DNA from: Pseudoalteromonas sp. S16_S37
GTDB lineage: Bacteria > Pseudomonadota > Gammaproteobacteria > Enterobacterales > Alteromonadaceae
Assembly: GCF_014694405.1 (NCBI RefSeq)
Contig: NZ_JAAUWV010000052.1
Location: 1 to 32,211 of the forward strand
DNA length: 32,211 nt
Direction: 5' to 3'
The notes below the pieces were generated by a model. The model was given only the letters and a program-made list of their open reading frames with translations, was not told where the DNA came from and made no database searches. Positions 1 to 8,699 of this stretch are shown here, piece by piece. Positions within the stretch are counted from its first letter, which is position 1, and the number at the start of each line of letters is the position of its first letter. The translations under genes and the position numbers were made by a program.

Positions 1-113
1 GTGCTTTAATTTGCTCTAATGATGTTGTGGTATTCATTGATCACACCTTAGTTGTTTAGGTTGCAATCAAGTATGCCGGATGGTTTTTACTTATTTGCGC
101 TATCTTGCCGTAA

Positions 114-371
114 GGTCACCACCTGTTTAATAATTATGGTATTGAGTTAGATATCTTTGATTTAAACCATGAAGGCAATATGCTGATAGAGCCTATTTAC
201 GGTATACCCGTACGTTTGATTGCACTTGATACAAGTGTAGACGGTGCAAAGATGTGTCAAATGGGCATACGTTTTAGCACGGAGATGCTGCATGAAACGG
301 TGAAAAGTAAGTTAGCTTATTTGCTCAAAACATTGGGTAAAAATGACTCTGATCTTATCCAAGATAATTAG
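114..371 (+). pseudogene. Fragment of an unrecognised protein gene (possibly PilZ-like C-terminus)
   Basis: The frame is open from just after a TAA at 111-113 to the TAA at 369-371, but the only ATG (180) falls in the middle of protein-like sequence; residues before it (YGIELDIFDLNHEGN) look as coding as those after it. Reading further upstream in the same frame meets another stop near 57. This suggests the tail of a gene broken by stop mutations or truncation. The part VRLIALD...CQMGIRF followed by a leucine-rich helix loosely resembles the end of a PilZ domain, but I cannot confirm this. A 63-residue protein starting at 180 is the alternative; I see no convincing ribosome-binding site for it. 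Confidence 0.3.
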
Positions 372-376
372 TAAAC

Positions 377-410
377 AAGCGTGAAGCAGCGAAGTGGCCG
401 TTTCACGCTT
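377..410. terminator. Hairpin between convergent frames
   Basis: Nine-base arms AAGCGTGAA (377-385) and TTCACGCTT (402-410) form a perfect stem with a 16-base loop. It lies between the stop of the upstream fragment and the stop of the minus-strand chemoreceptor. The T runs on either side are poor, so termination efficiency is uncertain. Confidence 0.45.
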
Positions 411-421
411 TATCAACTTCC

Positions 422-1969
422 TTACGCTTTAAATGTAAGTAGTAATCCTGAAATCTTATTCGCACTTTCAACCAGTTTTGCAGCATCCTCAGCAACTCGG
501 TAACTAAGCTGTAAGTTATCGTTACCATGCTCTTTGATGTTGCCGATGTTCTCGTTGATTTCAACACTCACCACCTGTTGTTGCTCTGCCGCTGCTGATA
601 TTTCTTGAGCCGATTGAGCAATCTCGCTTATCTGAGTGAAAATGGTTTCAAGCGCCTGTTGGCCTACTTGGCTTGCTTGCGCGCAAGAATCGGCCCTATC
701 TTTGGTGCTTTGCATCACTTTAGACCAGCTAAATAGTGTATCTTGAATTTCTTTTATCGACGCATAAATGTGGCTCGTGGCATTTTGTGTTCTTGATGAC
801 AGCGCACGCACTTCATCGGCAACAACGGCAAAACCACGACCATGTTCACCCGCTCTTGCAGCTTCAATAGCGGCATTCAAAGCCAGTAGGTTTGTTTGCT
901 CTGCGATGCCTTCAATTTCAGTCATAACTTTACCAATCTTTTCTGCTTCACTAGCGAGAGAGTTTGCAGTTTGCGCTGCTTGATCAACTTGACTGGCTAA
1001 ACTAGTGACCATGTCTACATTATCAGACATCGATGACTTAATATCCTGACAATGTTGCTGTGTGATGTCGACTTTTTGTGCTGTTTCAGCTGTGTTGTGA
1101 GATATCTCGCCAATGGTACTGCTCATTTGAGACATCGCTGTAGCAATTGAACTTAGGCGTTGGCTTTGTGCTTGAATACCTTGTTCTGTTCGGCTGGATT
1201 TTGCATCAAGGCCTGTTGCGATGTCTTTAAATGTCACGGTTGAGTCTCTCATGCGACCAAGAACCGTGCGCAATTTAGCCTGCAACATGCCTTGATTGTA
1301 CTTAGCAACGCTAAAAGCGCTATGTCCATCGTAAACGTAGCGAGATACCGAATCAAACTGTGCCTGCTGCGCTTGCAATGCACTTGGTGTTGCAATTAGC
1401 TCTTCGTAATTGATAATAATTAAACTGATAAAAACGCCCAGCAATAGTATTGCCGCGGTGAAACCCACAAGCCAGCCCACTGCGGCGATACATAATGCAA
1501 CTACCACAGCGCTCATGCTGCGGCGTAAGGTTCGCTGTTCACTCCAATGCCAAATACGTTTACCTTGGTTTATTGCATCGTATAGCTTTTGGGCTCGTTG
1601 TTTAAGCTCATTGCTTGGGCGAACACGAACAGATTGATACCCGGTAAGTTGCCCATGCTCAAAAATAGGCGTAACAAAGGCATCTACCCAATAAAAGCGG
1701 CCATCTTTACAACGGTTTTTAACAACACCACGCCACGAGTGACCATCTTTTAATTTATCCCACAGTTCTTTGAATGCCGCTTTAGGCATATCTGGATGAC
1801 GAACAATATTATGGTTTTTACCAACCAGTTCTTCGCGGGAAAAGCCTGAAACGCGACAAAATGCATCGTTCGCATAGGTAGTTATACCGCGCAGATCCGT
1901 TGTAGAAACCAGCTGTTGACTGTCATCAAACATTACTTCTTCGTTTATTGTATTTTGCCCACGACGCAT
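422..1969 (-). CDS. PAS-domain methyl-accepting chemotaxis protein, Aer-like
   Basis: 515-residue energy or redox taxis receptor signalling to CheA/CheW. The N-terminal PAS domain (about residues 10-118) carries the Aer-type signature FSREELVGKNHNIVRHPDMP and a following WRGVVKNRCKDG stretch; in Aer this domain binds FAD and faces the cytoplasm. A hydrophobic segment of about 45 residues (roughly 150-195) is the membrane anchor, with no large periplasmic domain. The C-terminal half is an MCP signalling coiled coil whose hairpin tip contains the conserved EQTNLLALNAAIEAARAGE. An in-frame ATG four codons upstream (1981) exists, but the bases of those extra codons supply GGAG as the Shine-Dalgarno sequence for the ATG at 1967-1969, so I chose the inner start. 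Length is close to E. coli Aer (506). Flavin binding and the sensed signal are inferred from family. Confidence 0.88.
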   Translation of the reverse strand: MRRGQNTINEEVMFDDSQQLVSTTDLRGITTYANDAFCRVSGFSREELVGKNHNIVRHPDMPKAAFKELWDKLKDGHSWRGVVKNRCKDGRFYWVDAFVTPIFEHGQLTGYQSVRVRPSNELKQRAQKLYDAINQGKRIWHWSEQRTLRRSMSAVVVALCIAAVGWLVGFTAAILLLGVFISLIIINYEELIATPSALQAQQAQFDSVSRYVYDGHSAFSVAKYNQGMLQAKLRTVLGRMRDSTVTFKDIATGLDAKSSRTEQGIQAQSQRLSSIATAMSQMSSTIGEISHNTAETAQKVDITQQHCQDIKSSMSDNVDMVTSLASQVDQAAQTANSLASEAEKIGKVMTEIEGIAEQTNLLALNAAIEAARAGEHGRGFAVVADEVRALSSRTQNATSHIYASIKEIQDTLFSWSKVMQSTKDRADSCAQASQVGQQALETIFTQISEIAQSAQEISAAAEQQQVVSVEINENIGNIKEHGNDNLQLSYRVAEDAAKLVESANKISGLLLTFKA

Positions 1970-1983
1970 AGTTTTCTCCATGG

Positions 1984-2023
1984 GGTCACGAATGCATTAC
2001 CAGTAAGCATCGTATTCGTGACC
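1984..2023 (-). promoter_or_regulatory. Long inverted repeat in the leader of the chemoreceptor gene
   Basis: Perfect 10-base arms GGTCACGAAT (1984-1993) and ATTCGTGACC (2014-2023) flank 20 bases that contain a second small stem (TTAC/GTAA). The repeat ends a few bases before the GGAG that serves the chosen ATG at 1969. It may be an mRNA hairpin near the ribosome-binding site or a protein-binding palindrome; the sequence alone does not say which. Confidence 0.4.
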
Positions 2024-2146
2024 TGTTGTTAAAATCATCGTATTCCATGATTCTCTGTAGGTTATTTTTGCCTGCACTCGACAGAGTTTTATTTAATTGT
2101 GTTAGATTATAGCGAGTTATCAAACATCAAGACAGAGTGTATTTTA

Positions 2147-3085
2147 ATGGCAAAAGCAAAGTTAGTTTTTGGTATTGAGCAATTTGGCGGCCCCGAAAAC
2201 ATTATCCCTAAAAATATTGAAGATACAAAGCTTGCACAACACCACGTGCGTGTAAAAGTGCTAGCCAGTAGCGTTAATCCCATTGACATAAAAACAGCAA
2301 TGGGATTGGGTTTTGTTGCGGCGCAAAAGCAACCTGATAGCTTTATGGGGTTAGGGTATGATCTCTACGGCCAAATAGAGGAAGTAGGCGAGCAGGTAAA
2401 CGATTTTAGTATCGGTCAGTACGTGATAGGAATGGTTGGATTTGCCCACAATCCAGGCTGTTATGCGCAACAAGTTGATGCGCATGTAGAACAAATAATT
2501 GTTTTAGATGAGAAAGAAAATCCCGCCATAGCAGGTCTATGCTTGAGTGGCTTAACTGCACTACAAGCGCTTGCGTGTTTGCCCGTTTTGCCTGATGTTC
2601 CACTTTTTATTAATGCACCAACAGGTGGCGTCGGACATATTGCAGTTCAGTTAGCTAAACTGCAAGGGAGACAGGTTGTAGCTTTAAGTACACGATCGCA
2701 GCATCCGTTACTAGCCAAAATGGATGTAAAAGTGATGGACTATGAAAGCTTTTACCTGCAACCTCATCGTGCACAATTACTTGATTTAGTTGGCGCAGAT
2801 ACGGCACTGAAACTTGTTGCTAACTTAGATAAGCAAAGCTCTGTGGTTACAGTGCCAACGATCAGCAAAGATCAAGTCGTTGAATTTGCCAAGCACAAAG
2901 GCATTGAGGCACAAGGTATGGTGGTTAAGGCTAATAATGATGATCTCAATAAATTGTATCAAGCGTATAGAAGTGGCAAACTGAGCATACATATGGATAA
3001 ACAGTTTTCGCTTAATGAAGTGGCTCAAGCACATAGCTATATGCAAGGTGCTCAGCATTGCGGAAAAGTCATTATCGTAACTTGA
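2147..3085 (+). CDS. NADP-dependent zinc-less MDR oxidoreductase (quinone reductase type)
   Basis: 312-residue member of the medium-chain dehydrogenase/reductase superfamily. A GroES-like N-terminal domain (VRVKVLASSVNPIDIKTAMG, then GYDLYGQIEEVG) is followed by a Rossmann domain with the nucleotide-binding motif NAPTGGVGHIAVQLAK near residues 160-175. The structural and catalytic zinc cysteines of alcohol dehydrogenases are absent, placing it with quinone oxidoreductase-like enzymes; the exact substrate cannot be inferred. A longer reading from a GTG at 2099 is possible, but the family begins close to the ATG at 2147, preceded by a weak AGAG. It diverges from the chemoreceptor. The next gene (gshA) begins about 60 bp after its stop, so co-transcription is possible. 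Confidence 0.8.
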   Translation: MAKAKLVFGIEQFGGPENIIPKNIEDTKLAQHHVRVKVLASSVNPIDIKTAMGLGFVAAQKQPDSFMGLGYDLYGQIEEVGEQVNDFSIGQYVIGMVGFAHNPGCYAQQVDAHVEQIIVLDEKENPAIAGLCLSGLTALQALACLPVLPDVPLFINAPTGGVGHIAVQLAKLQGRQVVALSTRSQHPLLAKMDVKVMDYESFYLQPHRAQLLDLVGADTALKLVANLDKQSSVVTVPTISKDQVVEFAKHKGIEAQGMVVKANNDDLNKLYQAYRSGKLSIHMDKQFSLNEVAQAHSYMQGAQHCGKVIIVT

Positions 3086-3145
3086 TATTGCTTATTGCGC
3101 CCCCATAACGTTTTGCACTGCCTTTTGTTGGCCGAGGATATTTTT

Positions 3146-4723
3146 TTGATAACGACAGATTTACAAACAAGATTAGCGGCATTATCAATGCCCAATCATA
3201 AGTACGCCATCAAGGGCATCAAGCGTGGAATTGAGCGAGAAGCTTTACGGATCAACAAAAATGGTACGATTGCTCAAACACCTCATCCCAAAGAGACCGG
3301 CCATCCGTTAACCCATAGTAGTATCACCACTGATTTTTCTGAGTCATTGCTTGAGTTTATTACGCCAGTAAGCGATGACGCTGAGCAAACCTTGTCACAG
3401 CTTAGAGACTTGCAAAAGTTTACGCTTTCCAAAATGGGGGAAGAGTTACTTTGGCCAATGAGTATGCCTTGTTTTATTAACAATCAAGAAGATATTGCTT
3501 TGGCGCAGTTTGGTGATTCCAATATCGGTAAAATGAAAACACTTTACCGCCAAGGACTTAAAAACCGCTATGGGAGTATGATGCAGGCCATCGCTGGGGT
3601 GCATTTTAATATTTCTTTTCCAGACTCTCTTTGGCAAAGCTTGAGTGAATTGGAAAACAATACTCAACCATTACAGCATTTTATTTCCGATAAATATCTT
3701 GGACTCATTCGCAATTTTAAGCGCGAATTATGGCTAGTGAGTTATTTGTTTGGTGCTTCTCCGGCGTTATGTTCTTCATTTTTACAAGGTAAAGACAGTC
3801 GTTTACCGTTTAACAAGATTGGTAAAGGCACTTTGTATCTTGAACATGGCACGGCGCTTAGGTTGGGGGATTTGGGTTATACCAATAGTGCCCAGTCTTC
3901 ATTGCGGGTGATGTACAACTCGTTAGATGAATATATCGCGGGTCTTCGACAAGCTATCCGTTGTCACTCTGATTTATATGGTGACTTGGATGACTATAAG
4001 AGTGAGACGCCAAAACAGTTAAATAAAAATATCTTACAGATTGAAAATGAATTTTACTCTCCAATTAGGCCAAAGCGTAATGCGCTCAGTGGCGAGCCTC
4101 CGACTCATGCTTTAGAACGCGGTGGCATTGAGTATGTTGAGATCCGTGCTCTTGACGTGAACCCGTTTGTTGATACGGGTATTAGCATGGAGCAGATTAA
4201 TTTTCTGGATGTATTTTTAACTTATTGTTTGTTAAAACCTTCCCCGGATATGAGCTGGGAAGAGCAAAAAGTAACACAGGAAAACTTAACCGCGGTGGTT
4301 AATCAAGGGCGCGATCCTCAGGTCAAATTACTTAAAGCAGATGAGTCGATATTACTTAGCCAATGGGCTGCAAATATTTTCTTAGATTTGGCTGATGTTG
4401 CTAAATGGATGGATGAAGCAAATCAAACAAGCAAATATGCCGATACAATAAGCAATTTTAGCGAGTGGGTTAAATACCCTGACCAAACGTTCTCAGGTCG
4501 TCTGGTTACTCAACTTAAAGAGCTACAGCTAGACAGTGGCTTTATCGCCATAGATTTAGCTGCTAAATATAAAGCAATGTATGAAGATTTAGAGTATCAA
4601 CAATACAACGAGGAAGTTTTGCAAGATGCAGCACACCAGTCTCAGCTTGCTGCTGCAGCAATAAAAGAAAATGACGATAAAGACTTTGTTGTGTTTTTAG
4701 ATGAGTACTTTGCTAAAGCGTAG
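3146..4723 (+). CDS. gshA: Glutamate-cysteine ligase
   Basis: First enzyme of glutathione synthesis: ATP-dependent joining of L-glutamate gamma-carboxyl to L-cysteine in the cytoplasm. The protein aligns by eye along its whole length with E. coli GshA: KGIKRGIEREALRI, LTHSSITTDFSESLLEFITP, WPMSMPC, LYRQGLKNRYGSMMQ, GVHFN, YLFGASPALCSSFLQGK, LGYTNSAQSSLRV, NEFYSPIRPKR, GGIEYVEIRALDVNPF. The most credible start is a TTG at 3146-3148, preceded by GAGG (3134-3137) with an 8-base spacer, giving 525 residues against 518 in E. coli. An earlier TTG at 3095 lacks a site, and an ATG at 3188 would cut into the expected N-terminus. A rare TTG start may lower expression. Confidence 0.95.
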   Translation: MITTDLQTRLAALSMPNHKYAIKGIKRGIEREALRINKNGTIAQTPHPKETGHPLTHSSITTDFSESLLEFITPVSDDAEQTLSQLRDLQKFTLSKMGEELLWPMSMPCFINNQEDIALAQFGDSNIGKMKTLYRQGLKNRYGSMMQAIAGVHFNISFPDSLWQSLSELENNTQPLQHFISDKYLGLIRNFKRELWLVSYLFGASPALCSSFLQGKDSRLPFNKIGKGTLYLEHGTALRLGDLGYTNSAQSSLRVMYNSLDEYIAGLRQAIRCHSDLYGDLDDYKSETPKQLNKNILQIENEFYSPIRPKRNALSGEPPTHALERGGIEYVEIRALDVNPFVDTGISMEQINFLDVFLTYCLLKPSPDMSWEEQKVTQENLTAVVNQGRDPQVKLLKADESILLSQWAANIFLDLADVAKWMDEANQTSKYADTISNFSEWVKYPDQTFSGRLVTQLKELQLDSGFIAIDLAAKYKAMYEDLEYQQYNEEVLQDAAHQSQLAAAAIKENDDKDFVVFLDEYFAKA

Positions 4724-4725
4724 GC

Positions 4726-4754
4726 AAAAAAAAGCGCAGTCTAATAAACTGCGC
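4726..4754 (-). terminator. Intrinsic terminator reading on the minus strand
   Basis: GCGCAGT (4734-4740) and ACTGCGC (4748-4754) form a 7-bp stem with a 7-base loop. The A run lies on its left (4726-4733), so the classical stem plus U-tract form is on the minus strand, opposite to gshA. On the plus strand it is followed only by AAATAAATTT. It may still stop gshA transcripts, but the polarity is reversed from that expected. Confidence 0.6.
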
Positions 4755-4846
4755 AAATAAATTTCAGGGATGAAACAATGCTAAACTGCTGCATTCATAG
4801 ATTAAGACCGGCACTATTTAAAAAAGTTCAATGGGTTTGAAAAAAA

Positions 4847-5455
4847 ATGCAAAAATTTATAATTCTTTTACCCGTATTGTTATCTTTAGCCGGCTGTGCA
4901 ACAGCTCCCCCCACACAACCACATGATATATGTGAAATTTTTAAAGAAAAAGAAGATTGGTATTACGATGCCCGTGACGCTCAAGATAAGTGGGGCTCAC
5001 CCAAACATGTGCTGATGGCCATGATGTACCAAGAAAGTTCTTTTAAACATGATGCAGCACCGCCGATGGATTACTTTTTATGGGTTATCCCGATTGGGCG
5101 GGCAAGCTCTGCGTATGGCTATTCTCAGGCAAAAACACCGACTTGGAGTGATTATATCCGCGAAACAGGCAACTCTGGCGCAGATAGAGATGACTTTGAA
5201 GATGCTATCGATTTTATGGCATGGTTTGTTTATAAAACGCATAAAATTAACGGTGTATCTAAATGGGATGCCTATGCCCAATATTTGAATTATCACGAAG
5301 GTTGGGGAGGCTACAAGCGTGGTACCTATCGTAAGAAAAAATGGCTAATGGCTGTTGCCAACAAAGTGAAGCACAGAGCAAGCCGATATGGCGCGCAATT
5401 AAAGCGCTGTGAAGACGACTTAGATAAGAACTGGTTTGAGCGTTTGTTTGGCTGA
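4847..5455 (+). CDS. Lipoprotein with lysozyme/SLT-like transglycosylase fold
   Basis: 202-residue predicted lipoprotein. The N-terminus MQKFIILLPVLLSLAGCATA is a type II signal peptide with lipobox LAGC, Cys17 being the lipidated residue. The mature part has features of the lytic transglycosylase fold: YQESSF (candidate catalytic Glu near residue 66), then ASSAYGYSQAKTPTW and, toward the end, YLNYHEGWGGY. I recognise this as the SLT-like family found as small lipoproteins in Vibrio and Alteromonadales (Pfam SLT_4 type). It probably cleaves or remodels peptidoglycan from a membrane anchor. There is no clear partner gene nearby. Enzymatic activity is inferred; family membership is fairly secure from the motif order. 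Confidence 0.78.
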   Translation: MQKFIILLPVLLSLAGCATAPPTQPHDICEIFKEKEDWYYDARDAQDKWGSPKHVLMAMMYQESSFKHDAAPPMDYFLWVIPIGRASSAYGYSQAKTPTWSDYIRETGNSGADRDDFEDAIDFMAWFVYKTHKINGVSKWDAYAQYLNYHEGWGGYKRGTYRKKKWLMAVANKVKHRASRYGAQLKRCEDDLDKNWFERLFG

Positions 5456-5654
5456 TGCATTTTATCGAAGATGGTGAGTATTATTATCTTTTTCACGTTT
5501 TTTAACTAACACTCGACATCTATGATGTAAACACCTGCACTTTGTATCTGAAGTAACTGGTTGAAAGTACTGGATATCTGAACCTAATTACTTGATTATT
5601 GTGAATGAATGTAAATATCAAGTTTGTTATAGCCAGTAATTTCAAGGACCTGTT

Positions 5655-8624
5655 ATGAGTGACCAATACGATTTGACCATAGAGCAGCCCGTTTCTGTAT
5701 GGAACAAAGAGCTTAATCTACCCATTCGAGAGTTATTTAAAAGTTTGGGTAAAGCAACAGTGGCGGGAACATTCGCTGATGGCAAAGGTGTTTGGGAAAA
5801 CTTAGTCGAGGCTTCCAGTATTATTGGTTTTGAGAAAAAGCCAGAGCAAGCCGCTTGGGTACTGGTGTTTAAAAGCTTGCAAGCAACTTTGTATACGCTT
5901 GTTCCTGACTATCAAGACTTGTTCTATTGCAAACTCGATAACGCGCAAGTGGATGAGTTAAGCAACAATATCGAAGCGCAAATAACGCGTGTACCTTTGG
6001 GGTTAAGCGCCAGCTTTTTTGAACACCCTGAAAATATATCACTTTTTACGCATATAAAGCCTGCAATAATTTATTGGCTCGAAGGCTTAGGCATGGGCTT
6101 GCAAGATGCGGAAGGCTTTTTCGCTCGCTTAAGGCAAACCTTTGCTTTGGCACTGCACAAAGAGTGGAACCGTAATCGCGAAGATTATCTTTGCATTGCA
6201 CAGCAGCTAGACAGCCCCTTTGCACAGGCAAATAAGTTAGAGCGTCAATGGCAGTTATACAATGTTTGGCTACAAGAGCAGGTCAACCAACGCATGTTTG
6301 CTGAAGCCTTTAGTCTGAGTCAGGTATATGTCAATTTAAACGCTTATTACAAAGTAGAGAGTGAGGCAGACGAGCAACAACTCGAACGCGCTAAGGAAGG
6401 CCAACACCGCAAGTATGTGGTCGATCTCCATGACGAAATGCTCAGCTGGGCACTTAATTTTGACCATAATTGTCCCGTCAAAGTGATAAGTGGCGGCCCA
6501 GGTTCGGGCAAATCCTCTTTTGTGAAAATGTATGCAGCACAACTTGCCGCTCAGCGACCAGATATCAGAGTCGTGTTTGTGCCTTTACACCATTTTGACC
6601 CCAGTGATGATCTGTTTAATTCACTGGCGCGCTTTGCTGATTTAGACCCTTACTTACCGTTGCGCCCTTTGAGTAAGGAGTACTTTGACCAACGTGTATT
6701 GCTTATTTTTGATGGTTTGGATGAGCTGGCAATGCAAGGAAAATTAGCTGCAGAAACAGCGAATCACTTTGTTGAAGAGGTAATTAGCAAAATACACCGC
6801 CTGATGGATTCAGGTTATCAATGGCAGGCCTTGATCACTGGGCGAGACTTAGCTGTGCAATCGGTAAGTAGCAAGTTTAGAGCCCACAATCAGCAGCTAC
6901 ATGTGCTGCCATATTATGTGAAAACGAAAAGTTCGTTAGAAGAGCTTCCCGAAGATACCAGAGAATATATCGACCCAAACAACCTATTAGACAAAGATTT
7001 AAGAGACTTATGGTGGCATCGTTATAGCCAAGCAAAAGGGCTAGATCACCCTGGTTTACCTAAGTCACTTGCAACTGAGCAATTGCAACCTATCACCCAA
7101 GAGCCGCTACTTAACTACTTGGTGGCACTGAGTTTTGAGCGCAACAAAATTACATTTGGTGATGGCATAACACTTAATGAAATTTATCAGGATTTACTGG
7201 ATGCTGTATATGAAAGGCAGTGGGACCATGGCAGCCACAAACAAACACGAGATTTAAAAAAAGTACATTTTATTCGTGTACTTGAAGAAATAGCGTTAGC
7301 CGTTTGGCATGGCAATGGCCGAGTGGCAAGCATTGCTAAAATACAGCAACAATGTGATAACAGCGGTGTTACTCGATTTTTAGATGTATTTCAAGAGGGT
7401 GTAAAGTCAGGTATTTCTCGACTATTAACGGCGTTTTATTTTCGTCAAAGTGAGCAGCTTGATGGCCAAGAAAAAACTTTTGAGTTTACTCATAAAAGCT
7501 TTGGCGAATACTTAATTGCCAAGCGTATTGTTCGTGAAGTTGAGATCATCACCAGCGAAGTGCAAAGAAACGAGGAGCTAAGAGGGGGTTATGACAAAGT
7601 GATGGCTCTAGAGCACTGGACAAAGCTATGTGGCCCTACAGCGTTGGACGAATATGTATTTAGTTTTTTAGTGGATGAAGTAGGTTTACAGGGGACTGAT
7701 CTGGTGAGCAGCTGGCAAAGCTGTTTTGCCAATCTCTTCTCGTATGTTTTACGAAAGAGCGTGCCGGTGGAAAAACTTGGCATCAGTCAATTTTATGAAA
7801 TGGCCAAGTATGCCCGTAATGCAGAAGTGGCCCTTTTAGTGGTTCATTATGCCTGTGCGAATGTGACTAATACTGTAACTAATTTTGACTTTGAGGATGG
7901 ACACAGCTTGTCTAAATGGTTGAAAAGGGTCTCTGGTGTTGGGGAGGTGGGTGATTACTTACCAGTAATGTGTTTATCACATCTAGACTTAAAAGGTGCA
8001 CAGCTCAGGTTGAGTGATTTCAGGTATGGTGACATGTCAAATAGTAGCCTCGTGGGGGCAAACTGTCGTCTCTCATATTGGCTTTTGGTGAACTTGTCAC
8101 GTGTCAATGCCACAGAGTGTTGCTTTAGTGATGCACGTGTTTCCTCATGTAATTTTGAGCAGGCAAATTTATATAATGCAGATTTTGATAGGGCATTATT
8201 GTTTACTAGCCGTTTCAACCATGCAGTTCTGAGACATGCTACATTTGATGGAGCGGATTTACGCGGCCTCCAGTTTATGAATGCAGATCTGTCAGAGGCT
8301 GATTTTTCTGACGTTGATTCATTTGACATAGATTTCACAAATGCTGATTTGAGCAAAGCTAATTTCAGTGGTGCAACATTGCGCTACGCAACCATGAAAG
8401 ATGCAAATTTAACCGATGCTGATTTATCTAATGCCGATTTATCTAAAGCAGACTTAACGGGGGCGATATTAACTGGGGTTAACCTTCAAGGGGCAATTTT
8501 AAAAGACACGATACTGGTTGATGTTAACCTTAGCGAAGTAGACTTATCAGGGGTTGATTTATCAGAGGCTATTTTAGAGCGGCCTGACAAAGGCTTAAAT
8601 GAAGAGGCAGAAGAATTGCGTTAA
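5655..8624 (+). CDS. NACHT-domain NTPase with C-terminal pentapeptide repeats (NLR-like)
   Basis: 989 residues in three parts. Residues 1 to about 265 form a mainly helical N-terminal region I cannot assign. A STAND-type NACHT NTPase follows: Walker A GGPGSGKSS at 280-288, Walker B LLIFDGLDEL at 349-358 with the D-x-x-DE arrangement typical of NACHT, and an ITGRD sensor-like segment. A helical region including FTHKSFGEYLIAKRIV (the FxHxSFxEYL element typical of bacterial NACHT proteins) leads to about 40 pentapeptide repeats from residue 777 to 975 (ADLSEADFS, ANLTDADLSNADLS). Bacterial NACHT proteins (bNACHT) include antiphage NLR-like proteins; immune function here is inference. The start has AAGGACC seven to eight bases upstream. 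Base composition resembles the neighbours and no integrase is adjacent, so recent transfer is not evident. An MFS gene follows 75 bp downstream. Confidence 0.88.
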   Translation: MSDQYDLTIEQPVSVWNKELNLPIRELFKSLGKATVAGTFADGKGVWENLVEASSIIGFEKKPEQAAWVLVFKSLQATLYTLVPDYQDLFYCKLDNAQVDELSNNIEAQITRVPLGLSASFFEHPENISLFTHIKPAIIYWLEGLGMGLQDAEGFFARLRQTFALALHKEWNRNREDYLCIAQQLDSPFAQANKLERQWQLYNVWLQEQVNQRMFAEAFSLSQVYVNLNAYYKVESEADEQQLERAKEGQHRKYVVDLHDEMLSWALNFDHNCPVKVISGGPGSGKSSFVKMYAAQLAAQRPDIRVVFVPLHHFDPSDDLFNSLARFADLDPYLPLRPLSKEYFDQRVLLIFDGLDELAMQGKLAAETANHFVEEVISKIHRLMDSGYQWQALITGRDLAVQSVSSKFRAHNQQLHVLPYYVKTKSSLEELPEDTREYIDPNNLLDKDLRDLWWHRYSQAKGLDHPGLPKSLATEQLQPITQEPLLNYLVALSFERNKITFGDGITLNEIYQDLLDAVYERQWDHGSHKQTRDLKKVHFIRVLEEIALAVWHGNGRVASIAKIQQQCDNSGVTRFLDVFQEGVKSGISRLLTAFYFRQSEQLDGQEKTFEFTHKSFGEYLIAKRIVREVEIITSEVQRNEELRGGYDKVMALEHWTKLCGPTALDEYVFSFLVDEVGLQGTDLVSSWQSCFANLFSYVLRKSVPVEKLGISQFYEMAKYARNAEVALLVVHYACANVTNTVTNFDFEDGHSLSKWLKRVSGVGEVGDYLPVMCLSHLDLKGAQLRLSDFRYGDMSNSSLVGANCRLSYWLLVNLSRVNATECCFSDARVSSCNFEQANLYNADFDRALLFTSRFNHAVLRHATFDGADLRGLQFMNADLSEADFSDVDSFDIDFTNADLSKANFSGATLRYATMKDANLTDADLSNADLSKADLTGAILTGVNLQGAILKDTILVDVNLSEVDLSGVDLSEAILERPDKGLNEEAEELR

Positions 8625-8649
8625 AGCGGCAATACCAGTTAGAAAAGTG

Positions 8650-8666
8650 GCCTTAATTGTTAAGGC
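8650..8666. other. Short hairpin between NACHT and MFS genes
   Basis: GCCTTAA (8650-8656) and TTAAGGC (8660-8666) form a perfect 7-bp stem with a TTG loop in the 75-bp gap. No T tract follows on either strand, so it is not a standard terminator; it could be an mRNA processing or stability element if the two genes share a transcript. Confidence 0.3.
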
Positions 8667-8699
8667 GCTACAGCAACCCACAAGTATTGAAACCTGAAC

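Noticed and set aside
5590..5623. ACTTGAT/ATCAAGT inverted repeat upstream of the NACHT gene
   Set aside because: Seven-base arms with a 20-base gap in AT-rich DNA are expected by chance; not enough to call an operator.
7955..8356. 133-codon minus-strand open frame opposite the pentapeptide repeats
   Set aside because: It is produced by the repetitive codon pattern of the pentapeptide region; the plus-strand frame explains the sequence and the antisense frame has no recognisable content.
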